NCBI GenBank assembly: GCA_002371755.1
Contig: DFGM01000159.1
Location: forward strand, 180 to 7,253
From: Verrucomicrobia bacterium UBA3750
GTDB lineage: Bacteria; Verrucomicrobiota; Kiritimatiellia; RFP12; UBA1067
Reading direction: 5' to 3'
DNA length: 7,074 nucleotides
The position numbers and the translations under genes are program-made. This document shows positions 1-5,454 of the stretch, piece after piece; positions within the stretch are counted from its first letter, which is position 1; every line of letters starts with the position of its first letter. The notes beneath the pieces are model-generated. The model was not told the origin of the DNA and did not search any database. It saw only the letters and a list, made by a program, of their open reading frames with translations.

Positions 1-110
1 AAGTACGTAGTTCCGTTCGTCGCATATGCGAGAACTGCCGCATCATCCGCCGCAAGGGTGTGGTGCGCGTGATCTGCACAAACCCGCGCCACAAACAGCG
101 CCAAGGGTAA
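1..110 (+). CDS. rpmJ: 50S ribosomal protein L36 (5' end truncated by window edge)
   Basis: L36 is the smallest protein of the large ribosomal subunit and binds 23S rRNA. Reading from base 3, the window gives 35 residues starting VRSSVRRICENC and ending HKQRQG before TAA at 108-110. This matches nearly the whole L36 family length; only the start Met and most of the second codon (bases 1-2 would be its end) are missing. The zinc-ribbon ligands are present as CxxC, then a single Cys, then His (Cys9, Cys12, Cys25 and His30 of the visible part), so this is the zinc-binding form of L36. The gene lies 24 nt before rpsM, the standard position at the spc/alpha operon junction. Identification is firm despite the truncation. 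Confidence 0.96.
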   Translation, partial: VRSSVRRICENCRIIRRKGVVRVICTNPRHKQRQG

Positions 111-134
111 AAAAACAAAGAGGTAACAACAACT

Positions 135-515
135 ATGCCTAGAATGATGGGTGTGGATATCCCGGGCAAGAAGCACATTCGCTTCGCTCTGCGCTATATC
201 CATGGTATCGGGCCAAAGCGTTCTGACGACGTTTTGGCGGCTTGCAACGTCGATCCGATGAAGAAAGCGGATGACGTGACACAGGACGAAATTCACGCGC
301 TGACGACGTACATACAGGATCATTACCGCGTGGAAGGCGATCTTCGCCGTGAAGTATCGCAGAACATCCGCCGTCTGATATCGATTGGCTCCTATCGTGG
401 TCTTCGCCACAAGAAGGGACTTCCGGTACGCGGGCAGAGGACGAAGACGAACGCCCGCACACGCAAGGGCGGCAAGCGCGTATCTATTGCGCTGCCGAAG
501 AAGGCTACCCGCTAA
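135..515 (+). CDS. rpsM: 30S ribosomal protein S13
   Basis: S13 sits in the head of the 30S subunit, where it contacts the P-site tRNA and bridges to the large subunit. The 126-residue product has the family's full length. It opens with MPRMMGVDIPGKK, carries the helical YIHGIGPKRS segment (21-30), and ends with the diagnostic GLPVRGQRTKTNARTRKG block (about 95-112) and a Lys/Arg-rich tail that reaches the tRNA. The start is supported by an AAAGAGGT Shine-Dalgarno at 117-124, ten bases before the ATG. The 24-nt gap after rpmJ leaves little room for the leader pseudoknot through which S4 represses this operon in E. coli, so that mode of control is not evident here. No anomalies seen. Confidence 0.98.
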   Translation: MPRMMGVDIPGKKHIRFALRYIHGIGPKRSDDVLAACNVDPMKKADDVTQDEIHALTTYIQDHYRVEGDLRREVSQNIRRLISIGSYRGLRHKKGLPVRGQRTKTNARTRKGGKRVSIALPKKATR

Positions 516-527
516 GGAGTTTCCGAC

Positions 528-977
528 ATGAGCGAAGAAGTAAAGAAGGAAGCGGTCCCGGCGGCCGCCCAGGCCGAAGCGCCCCAGGGCGCCGAAGGCG
601 AAGTTGCACAGAAGAAGAAGCCCGGCAAGTCGATACCTGCCGGCATTGCCTTCATCCGCAGCACGTTCAACAACACGCAGGTGTCCATAGCGGACGCACG
701 CGGCGGCGTGATTTCGTGGAGTTCCGCAGGCAAGGCCGGATTCAAGGGTTCGCGCAAGTCGACGGCTTTTGCCGCCACGATGGTGGCGCAGGATGCCGCG
801 CGTGTCGCGGTGGCCAAGGGCATGCACGAATGCGAAGTGAGGATGCAGGGTGCCGGAGCAGGCCGCGAGAGCGCGGTTCGCGCCATTCAGGCGGCAGGCA
901 TTCGCGTAACGCAAATCACCGATACGACTCCCGTTCCCCACAACGGTTGCCGTGCACGTAAGCGCAGGAGGGTCTAA
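528..977 (+). CDS. rpsK: 30S ribosomal protein S11 with N-terminal Ala/Glu/Lys-rich extension
   Basis: S11 lies on the 30S platform near the mRNA exit/SD-helix region. The core from about residue 38 is typical: STFNNT (45-50), GFKGSRKSTAFAA (71-83), TDTTPVPHNGC (131-141) and a basic C-terminus. At 149 residues it is about 20 longer than E. coli S11, the excess being a low-complexity Ala/Glu/Pro/Lys leader (about 1-33). Two normally well-kept spots differ: the usual GPGxGRE reads GAGAGRE (108-114), and the usual GCRPPK near the end reads GCRARK. The start is fixed by AAGGAG at 514-519, overlapping the rpsM stop; the next downstream Met (residue 85) lies inside the core. It is co-transcribed with rpsM (12-nt gap) and rpsD (2-nt gap). 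Confidence 0.97.
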   Translation: MSEEVKKEAVPAAAQAEAPQGAEGEVAQKKKPGKSIPAGIAFIRSTFNNTQVSIADARGGVISWSSAGKAGFKGSRKSTAFAATMVAQDAARVAVAKGMHECEVRMQGAGAGRESAVRAIQAAGIRVTQITDTTPVPHNGCRARKRRRV

Positions 978-979
978 TC

Positions 980-1588
980 ATGGGTCATTTCACAGGTCCG
1001 CGCAGCAAAATCGCGCGTCGTTTCGGCGAGCCCGTATTCGGGCCAGACAAGATTCTCGAGAAGCGTCCCAATCCCCCGGGGCAGCATGGTGCGAACAAAC
1101 GCCGCCACAAGGTTTCCGAATATGGCGTGCAGCTTCGCGAAAAGCAGAAGGCGAAAGCAATCTACGGAATGCGCGAAAAGCAGTTCCGCCTGTTCTTCGA
1201 GCGCGCTAAAGCGAAACAGGGCATCACGGGCGATATCCTCCTCGCGCTTTGCGAGACGCGTCTTGACAACGTGGTCTACCGTCTCGGGCTTTCCCCGACC
1301 CGCGCAGGCGCCCGCCAGCTCGTCACCCACCGGCACGTCACGGTGAACGGCAAGGTATGCAACGTGCCTTCCTACATCGTCCGTCCCGGCGAGGTTGTTT
1401 CCGTGCGCGAGAAGGATCGCGACATGATAGCCGTGGTGGATTCGCTCAAGACCCACAAGTCGCCGGTCGTGAACTGGCTCTCTTGGGATGAAGCGACCAT
1501 GCAGGGCACGCTCCTGAGCGTCCCCGAACGTGCTGAGATACCGGAGAACATCGAAGTTCAGTTGATCGTCGAATTCTTCTCCCGCTAA
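980..1588 (+). CDS. rpsD: 30S ribosomal protein S4
   Basis: S4 is a primary 16S rRNA binder that nucleates 30S assembly and in many bacteria represses its own operon. The 202-residue product is full length. The N-terminal domain contains the RPNPPGQHG segment (29-37), and the S4 RNA-binding domain follows (about 94-155: RLDNVVYRLGLSPTRAGARQ, then HVTVNGKVCNVPSY). The N-terminal domain has no cysteines, so this is the zinc-free form of S4. AGGAGG at 966-971, inside the end of rpsK, precedes the ATG by eight bases; the stop-to-start gap of 2 nt suggests translational coupling. A 50-nt spacer, the largest in the operon, separates it from rpoA. Nothing in the sequence shows whether S4 acts as a repressor here. 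Confidence 0.98.
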   Translation: MGHFTGPRSKIARRFGEPVFGPDKILEKRPNPPGQHGANKRRHKVSEYGVQLREKQKAKAIYGMREKQFRLFFERAKAKQGITGDILLALCETRLDNVVYRLGLSPTRAGARQLVTHRHVTVNGKVCNVPSYIVRPGEVVSVREKDRDMIAVVDSLKTHKSPVVNWLSWDEATMQGTLLSVPERAEIPENIEVQLIVEFFSR

Positions 1589-1593
1589 GTATC

Positions 1594-1606
1594 TGGCTAA
1601 AAGCCA
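1594..1606 (+). other. Small hairpin in the rpsD-rpoA spacer
   Basis: TGGCT (1594-1598) and AGCCA (1602-1606) form a perfect 5-bp stem with an AAA loop, six bases after the rpsD stop. No T-run follows directly, so it is not a convincing intrinsic terminator. It could be an mRNA-processing or stability element between S4 and alpha, or chance. Confidence 0.25.
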
Positions 1607-1638
1607 TAACACAACTAATTCTTATTGGGAGACAAAAC

Positions 1639-2637
1639 ATGCCTATCCGTTTGAGCCGGTTCGAAATGCCCAGTGGTATCGTCAAGGACGAAGCCACCGC
1701 CACGCCCACATATATGCGTTTCGTGGCAGAGCCTTTCGAAATCGGTTATGCCCGGACAATCGGCAACTCGCTTCGCCGCGTGCTCCTCAGCTCTATCGAG
1801 GGCGCGGCGATTTGCGCCGTCAAGATTCGCGGCGTGAACCACGAGTTCTCGTCCATCAAGGGCTGCTCCGAGGATGTGACAGACATCATCTTGAACCTCA
1901 AGAGGGTGCTCATCAAGACTTACAACCGCGAGAGCCAGACCATCACGCTGAAGGCGAAGGGTCCCTGCACCGTCACCGCCGGCGATTTCGCCGAAACGAA
2001 CAATGTCCAAGTGCTCAATCCCCGTCAGGAAATCTGCACGCTGGATGTGGATGGCGAAATCGAGATGGAGTGCGATGTGCGCACTGGCCGCGGCTTCTGC
2101 CTCGCTGAAGGCAACAAGAAGCCCGATCATGAAATCGGCAAGATTGCCATCGATTCCATCTTCTCGCCGGTGACACGAGTGAACTTCCTCGTCGAGAACA
2201 CCCGCGTTGGCCAGAGAACCGACTACGAAAAACTCGTTCTTGACATCTGGACCGACGGAAGAATCGACCCTGAAACCGCGCTCAAGACGGCTGGAGCGGT
2301 ATTGCGCCGCCATCTTGACGTCTTTGTGGACTATGCCGGCGAAGAAACGCTCGAGTTCGACGATTCCGAAAAGCGGGATGCCGACGAGCGCGAGCGTCTG
2401 CGCAAGCTTCTCAACATGTCCGTCAACGAAATCGAGCTCAGCGTGCGTGCGGCGAACTGCCTCAACACTGCAAACATCTCGACCGTGGGCGAACTTGCGA
2501 AGAAGACGGAAGCGGACATGCTCAAATACCGCAACTTCGGCAAGAAGTCCCTCACCGAAATCAAGGCGAAGCTGGTCCAGCTCGGTCTTTCCCTTGGCTA
2601 CAAGTTCGACGAAAGCCTGCTGGAAGCGAAGAAATAA
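1639..2637 (+). CDS. rpoA: DNA-directed RNA polymerase subunit alpha
   Basis: The alpha subunit dimerises to nucleate RNA polymerase assembly (N-terminal domain) and touches UP elements and activators (C-terminal domain). The 332 residues match the family. The N-terminal domain (about 1-235) has the hallmark GYARTIGNSLRRVLLSSIEGA block (36-56). An acidic/charged linker (about 236-255) leads to the C-terminal domain, which keeps ELSVRAANCLNTANI (266-280) and NFGKKSLTEIKAKL (299-312). By alignment with E. coli, the DNA-contact residues R265, N268, G296, K298 and S299 correspond to R270, N273, G301, K303 and S304, so UP-element recognition should be retained. GGGAG at 1627-1631 precedes the ATG by seven bases. 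It lies between rpsD and rplQ, as in most bacteria. No anomalies seen. Confidence 0.99.
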   Translation: MPIRLSRFEMPSGIVKDEATATPTYMRFVAEPFEIGYARTIGNSLRRVLLSSIEGAAICAVKIRGVNHEFSSIKGCSEDVTDIILNLKRVLIKTYNRESQTITLKAKGPCTVTAGDFAETNNVQVLNPRQEICTLDVDGEIEMECDVRTGRGFCLAEGNKKPDHEIGKIAIDSIFSPVTRVNFLVENTRVGQRTDYEKLVLDIWTDGRIDPETALKTAGAVLRRHLDVFVDYAGEETLEFDDSEKRDADERERLRKLLNMSVNEIELSVRAANCLNTANISTVGELAKKTEADMLKYRNFGKKSLTEIKAKLVQLGLSLGYKFDESLLEAKK

Positions 2638-2649
2638 GGAAGAATTGCA

Positions 2650-3063
2650 ATGCGTCATCAGAGAGTAATGAAGAAGTTCGGGCGTTCCACCGCCCATCGC
2701 GCGATGCTCATGAAGAGCCTCGTGACGAACCTCATCCTCGCCGAATCCATCACCACCACCCTGCCGAAGGCCAAGGAAGCCCGCAAGGATGCCGACAAGA
2801 TTGTGACGATCGCCAAGAAAGGCGATCTCGCTGCTCGCCGTCTGGCGGCCAGCCGTCTTCTGCAGCCCGCAGCGGTGAAGCGTCTTTTCGAAGTCGTGGC
2901 TCCCGCGATGGCCGACCGCAAGGGCGGCTACACGCGCATCGTCAAGCTTGGCACCCGCAAGGGTGACGGCGCCGAGACCTGCGTCCTCCAGTGGACGTAT
3001 GTCGGCGGTGCGGCCAAGCCTGCCGCAGCCGAAACGACGGAGGATGTGAAGGAGGTGAAATAA
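2650..3063 (+). CDS. rplQ: 50S ribosomal protein L17
   Basis: L17 binds 23S rRNA on the solvent side of the 50S subunit near the tunnel exit. The 137-residue product begins MRHQRVMKKFGRSTAHRAML, the family signature, followed by LILAESITTTLPKAKEAR (28-45), IVTIAKKG (51-58) and GGYTRIVKLGTRKGDGAE (92-109). From about residue 119 an Ala/Glu/Lys/Thr-rich tail extends past the core fold, roughly ten residues beyond E. coli L17. AAGGAAG (2636-2642) overlaps the rpoA stop and sits seven bases before the ATG. Its own stop (TAA, 3061-3063) overlaps the rpsU start by one base. Confidence 0.98.
   Translation: MRHQRVMKKFGRSTAHRAMLMKSLVTNLILAESITTTLPKAKEARKDADKIVTIAKKGDLAARRLAASRLLQPAAVKRLFEVVAPAMADRKGGYTRIVKLGTRKGDGAETCVLQWTYVGGAAKPAAAETTEDVKEVK
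3049..3058 (+). promoter_or_regulatory. Very strong Shine-Dalgarno for rpsU
   Basis: AAGGAGGTGA, inside the last codons of rplQ, is complementary over ten bases to the usual 3' end of bacterial 16S rRNA. It ends four bases before the rpsU ATG at 3063, and the central GGAGG is at normal spacing. Together with the TAATG stop/start overlap it fixes the rpsU start and excludes the in-frame upstream ATG at 2991, which lies within rplQ. Confidence 0.9.
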
Positions 3064-3266
3064 TGGCTCTTGTGCTCAAGCTCAAGAAGGGCGAATCGGT
3101 AGAGCGCGGTCTAAAGCGCCTGAAGAAGGTCCTCGACAAAGAGGGTCTTCTCAAGAAGCTCCGCGACCAGCGCTACTTCGAGAAGCCGTGCGTCAAGGCG
3201 CGCAAGAAATCCCAGCGTGCCCGCATCCGCAATCGTTCGCGCCGCGGCCGCATGGAACTGAACTGA
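3063..3266 (+). CDS. rpsU: 30S ribosomal protein S21
   Basis: S21 is a small, basic 30S platform protein near the anti-Shine-Dalgarno end of 16S rRNA and aids initiation on natural mRNAs. The 67-residue product starts MALVLKLKKGESVERGLKRL, contains LRDQRYFEKPCVKARKKSQ (33-51), corresponding to the family's R-x-x-x-Y/F-EKP motif, and ends in an Arg-rich tail. The start is set by the Shine-Dalgarno at 3049-3058 and the one-base overlap with the rplQ stop, so translation is probably coupled to L17. S21 genes are more often found alone or near dnaG/rpoD, so its place as last gene of the alpha operon is notable. A terminator follows 48 nt downstream. Confidence 0.95.
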   Translation: MALVLKLKKGESVERGLKRLKKVLDKEGLLKKLRDQRYFEKPCVKARKKSQRARIRNRSRRGRMELN

Positions 3267-3313
3267 CGCCGCGTTTCGCGCTCAGGAATCGCGGTTCCAT
3301 CCCGCAGATACGA

Positions 3314-3358
3314 AAAGGAAAGCGAGGCGGCAGCGCCTCGCTTTCCTTTGTCTTTTTA
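3314..3358 (+). terminator. Rho-independent terminator of the ribosomal protein operon
   Basis: A perfect 16-bp stem (3314-3329 with 3334-3349) closes a GCAG tetraloop. The G+C-rich upper half (GCGAGGCG/CGCCTCGC) sits on an A-rich/T-rich base, and a T-rich tract (GTCTTTTTA, 3350-3358) follows. It lies 48 nt after the rpsU stop and separates the operon from the next promoter about 40 bp downstream. The bottom of the stem is A-rich on the left side, so the complement also ends in a short T-run; weak termination from the opposite direction is possible. Confidence 0.93.
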
Positions 3359-3375
3359 TCTCTCCCCGCTGCAAG

Positions 3376-3405
3376 TGGACGGATGGGGGCGGAATATGGT
3401 ATAAT
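3376..3405 (+). promoter_or_regulatory. Sigma-70-type promoter with extended -10, upstream of the GH67-like gene
   Basis: TATAAT at 3400-3405 is a perfect -10 box, preceded by TG one base upstream (TGGTATAAT), an extended -10. A -35-like TGGACG (3376-3381; four of six bases match TTGACA) lies 18 bp upstream. The expected transcription start, about seven bases past the box, falls at about 3411-3413, on the ATG at 3413. No Shine-Dalgarno precedes that ATG, so the transcript is probably leaderless. The 13 bases 3393-3405 recur exactly in front of the transporter gene on the other strand. Confidence 0.8.
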
Positions 3406-3412
3406 CCCTGCC

Positions 3413-5389
3413 ATGAAGATTCAAAAGCATATATTCGCGTTGTTGCTGGCATCGGCGCTGCTCATACCGTCAATCCTCGAAGGCGCGGTGGAATGCACGG
3501 CAAATCACCCCGCCGCACTTGCGGCAAGGGATATGATCGCGAAAAGTCCGCTCTGTGCCAGACTGGATATACGCCTCGAGGTCTCCCCTTCTCTGCCCGG
3601 CGTGAAGCACGATGGGTATATAGCCGAAAAGCACGGGAGCCAAGTGACCATACGCGGGATGCGTCCGCGTTCGCTCCTCTTCGCGGCGGGCGAAATCCAG
3701 CGTTGGGCCGGCATGCAGGACGGGAAGCTCGTGCGCGATCCAAAGTTCGCCCGCCGCATGCTCAATTATACAGGCAACCGCCATACCATGGCTGAATGGG
3801 TGGCGGCAACGGGCGCCAATATCGTCCAGCTCCGGCGCAACGCCCCGGCGCGGATGGCCAAGGAATGCGCAGATGCAGACGTAGCATGCTATGCGTTCCT
3901 CTATGGCTGCGACCCCATGAAATGGAACCGCGCCAAATGCACTGCGTATCTCGAAGAACACCCGTCCTGCAAAGCCACCGACCCGGGGCGCAGCTGGGAG
4001 AAAGGCATAATGTGCCCGAGCGACCCGGCCACCTGGGCGTTTTTTGCGCAAACAATCGTCTCTATCGCCTCGCAGGCGGATTATGAAGGCGTCGCAGTGA
4101 CGTTTTGGGATGACTATGGTCTCAATTGCCACTGCAAACGCTGCCGCGAATCCGGCATGGACAGGTTTTCAAACCAGGTGGCGGCGGCGGTCAAGTGTTT
4201 CGAAGAGGCGCTCAAGCCGCTCGGAAAGAAGCTTCTGGTGCGGACATGGTCTTCCGGCTGCCCGCACTTTCTCGTGGACGAATGGGTGCACGCACCCGGA
4301 TATGGCGGCACGGGCGGCGAGCCGATGGAACTTTGGGGCAAGACGTATTCCACGGCCGACAAGTCATCCACCATCATCCAGACGAAGGTCTACAACTGCG
4401 ATTGCCAGCCCCTGCCGCCCTTTTCACGCCTCCTCGGAGAAGCGGCGAAGGCGGGATTCACCGAATTCGCCGAATGGCAGATTACCGGTCAGACGCTTGG
4501 CCTCCAGTGGCTGCCGGCCTGCGTTGTCGAAGATACCGCGAGCCGCATGAAGAGGGCGTTCTCGCTCGTAGGGGCCGAGGCGGGAGTGTGCCTCTACGCC
4601 GGCGGCTACAACAACCGCGACTACGAGGCTCTCGACGACATCATGAACTCCGTCAACATCTACGCCTGGCGTCAGCTTTCCTGGAATCCGGAGGACGACC
4701 TGGAGACCATCTGGCGCGAATGGGCCGCCCCGATATACGGCAAAGGTGCGCCTTGGATGGTAAAGGCTCTGAAAGAAACGCAGATGGCGACGGCCGTATC
4801 GTTTTCCCCATTGGGGCTCGGCGCTCCCACGGAAAGCCGTTTCACCACCAACATCAACCGCCGCGAAGACCTGTTGCGCTACACAAACCGCACATTCCTG
4901 CCTGAAGGACGCGCCGTCCTGGAGCCCACGAAGGAGAACATCGCCAAAGTCGTCGAAGAAAAAGACTCCGCCCTCGCCGCCGTCAAAAGGATGGAAGGTT
5001 TCATCGCACAAGCCGCCAGAAGCGCCCGGCAGGATGCACGCCCCGTGTGGTTAGAGGAAGTCTCGACCCGCACAGCCTGGCTCAAGACCCACCTCCTGTG
5101 CACAAAAGCAATCGACGGCGCTCTATGGCGCTACAGGTATTTGAAGCACCTTTCCCTGATGGCGCAGACAGACAAGGAAGCGTATGACGGGATTGTGGCC
5201 GACTTCGAGGCAATCCGCGCCAACCACAAGCACCTCTTCGCCCATGCGCCGTCTCTAAAGCTCAGCTTCTATCCGGACGAGTGCGCCGACAGGGAAATCT
5301 CCCTCCGCTCCCCGGTGCCGATCTTGATGGACATACGCTCCAACGCCGTCTATTGCGTCGAGAAGGTCTTAGGACCCGTCGATCGCTGA
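3413..5389 (+). CDS. Secreted GH67-like (alpha-glucuronidase-related) protein
   Basis: Probable exported carbohydrate-active protein of 658 residues. Residues 1-25 form a signal peptide: basic MKIQK, a hydrophobic stretch to about 20, likely cleavage after EGA. Residues about 28-110 resemble the small alpha/beta domain preceding GH67/GH20 barrels (VTIRGMRPRSLLFAAGEIQRW). The best family match is in the barrel: TKVYNCDCQPLPPFSRLLG (325-342), EFAEWQIT (351-358) and NIYAWRQLSWNP (415-426) parallel GH67 segments of the type KNGPIDFQPREPFSPLFG, MEFQIT and the RLAWDP region. By that alignment D330 and E354 correspond to the catalytic Asp/Glu pair. The usual acid Glu region instead reads FWDDYGLNCHCKRC (231-244), so D233/D234 may substitute or activity may differ. 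CHCKRC and many other cysteines suggest metal binding or disulfides; DUF4838-like proteins share such a motif. Substrate unknown. The start is chosen by the signal peptide and promoter; an upstream ATG at 3383 would place the -10 box inside the gene. Confidence 0.72.
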   Translation: MKIQKHIFALLLASALLIPSILEGAVECTANHPAALAARDMIAKSPLCARLDIRLEVSPSLPGVKHDGYIAEKHGSQVTIRGMRPRSLLFAAGEIQRWAGMQDGKLVRDPKFARRMLNYTGNRHTMAEWVAATGANIVQLRRNAPARMAKECADADVACYAFLYGCDPMKWNRAKCTAYLEEHPSCKATDPGRSWEKGIMCPSDPATWAFFAQTIVSIASQADYEGVAVTFWDDYGLNCHCKRCRESGMDRFSNQVAAAVKCFEEALKPLGKKLLVRTWSSGCPHFLVDEWVHAPGYGGTGGEPMELWGKTYSTADKSSTIIQTKVYNCDCQPLPPFSRLLGEAAKAGFTEFAEWQITGQTLGLQWLPACVVEDTASRMKRAFSLVGAEAGVCLYAGGYNNRDYEALDDIMNSVNIYAWRQLSWNPEDDLETIWREWAAPIYGKGAPWMVKALKETQMATAVSFSPLGLGAPTESRFTTNINRREDLLRYTNRTFLPEGRAVLEPTKENIAKVVEEKDSALAAVKRMEGFIAQAARSARQDARPVWLEEVSTRTAWLKTHLLCTKAIDGALWRYRYLKHLSLMAQTDKEAYDGIVADFEAIRANHKHLFAHAPSLKLSFYPDECADREISLRSPVPILMDIRSNAVYCVEKVLGPVDR

Positions 5390-5454
5390 AACGAGAGGCC
5401 TGAAGCAAGCGCCCGCGTGGAGCCTGCACTCGCGAAACCATTTGTTTCCGCCAC
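5390..5454. other. Convergent intergenic spacer without a clear terminator
   Basis: These 65 bases separate the 3' ends of two convergent genes. The only symmetric element seen is GAAAC (5434-5438) / GTTTC (5444-5448), a 5-bp stem with a five-base loop. It lacks a strong G+C stem and a T-run on either strand, so it is at best a weak terminator. No open reading frame of note lies here. Confidence 0.5.

Noticed and set aside
111..134. S4-binding leader pseudoknot before rpsM
   Set aside because: Only 24 nt separate rpmJ and rpsM and no paired structure was seen, so the E. coli-type translational operator is unsupported.
974..1612. 212-codon open frame on the minus strand across rpsD
   Set aside because: It is entirely antisense to rpsD with no recognisable protein family; a codon-bias shadow.
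1615..2697. 360-codon open frame on the minus strand across rpoA
   Set aside because: It is antisense to a certain rpoA gene, shows no recognisable family, and is explained by the codon pattern of high-GC coding DNA.
3188..3412. Upstream in-frame extension of the GH67-like gene, including ATGs at 3188 and 3383
   Set aside because: It would run through the end of rpsU, the terminator and the promoter. The signal peptide begins exactly at 3413.
4126..4905. 259-codon open frame on the + strand inside the GH67-like gene
   Set aside because: It lies in another frame of a well-supported gene and gives an Arg-rich composition without motifs.
5434..5448. GAAAC/GTTTC hairpin as a bidirectional terminator between the convergent genes
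   Set aside because: The stem is only 5 bp and A/T-heavy, and no T-run follows on either strand.
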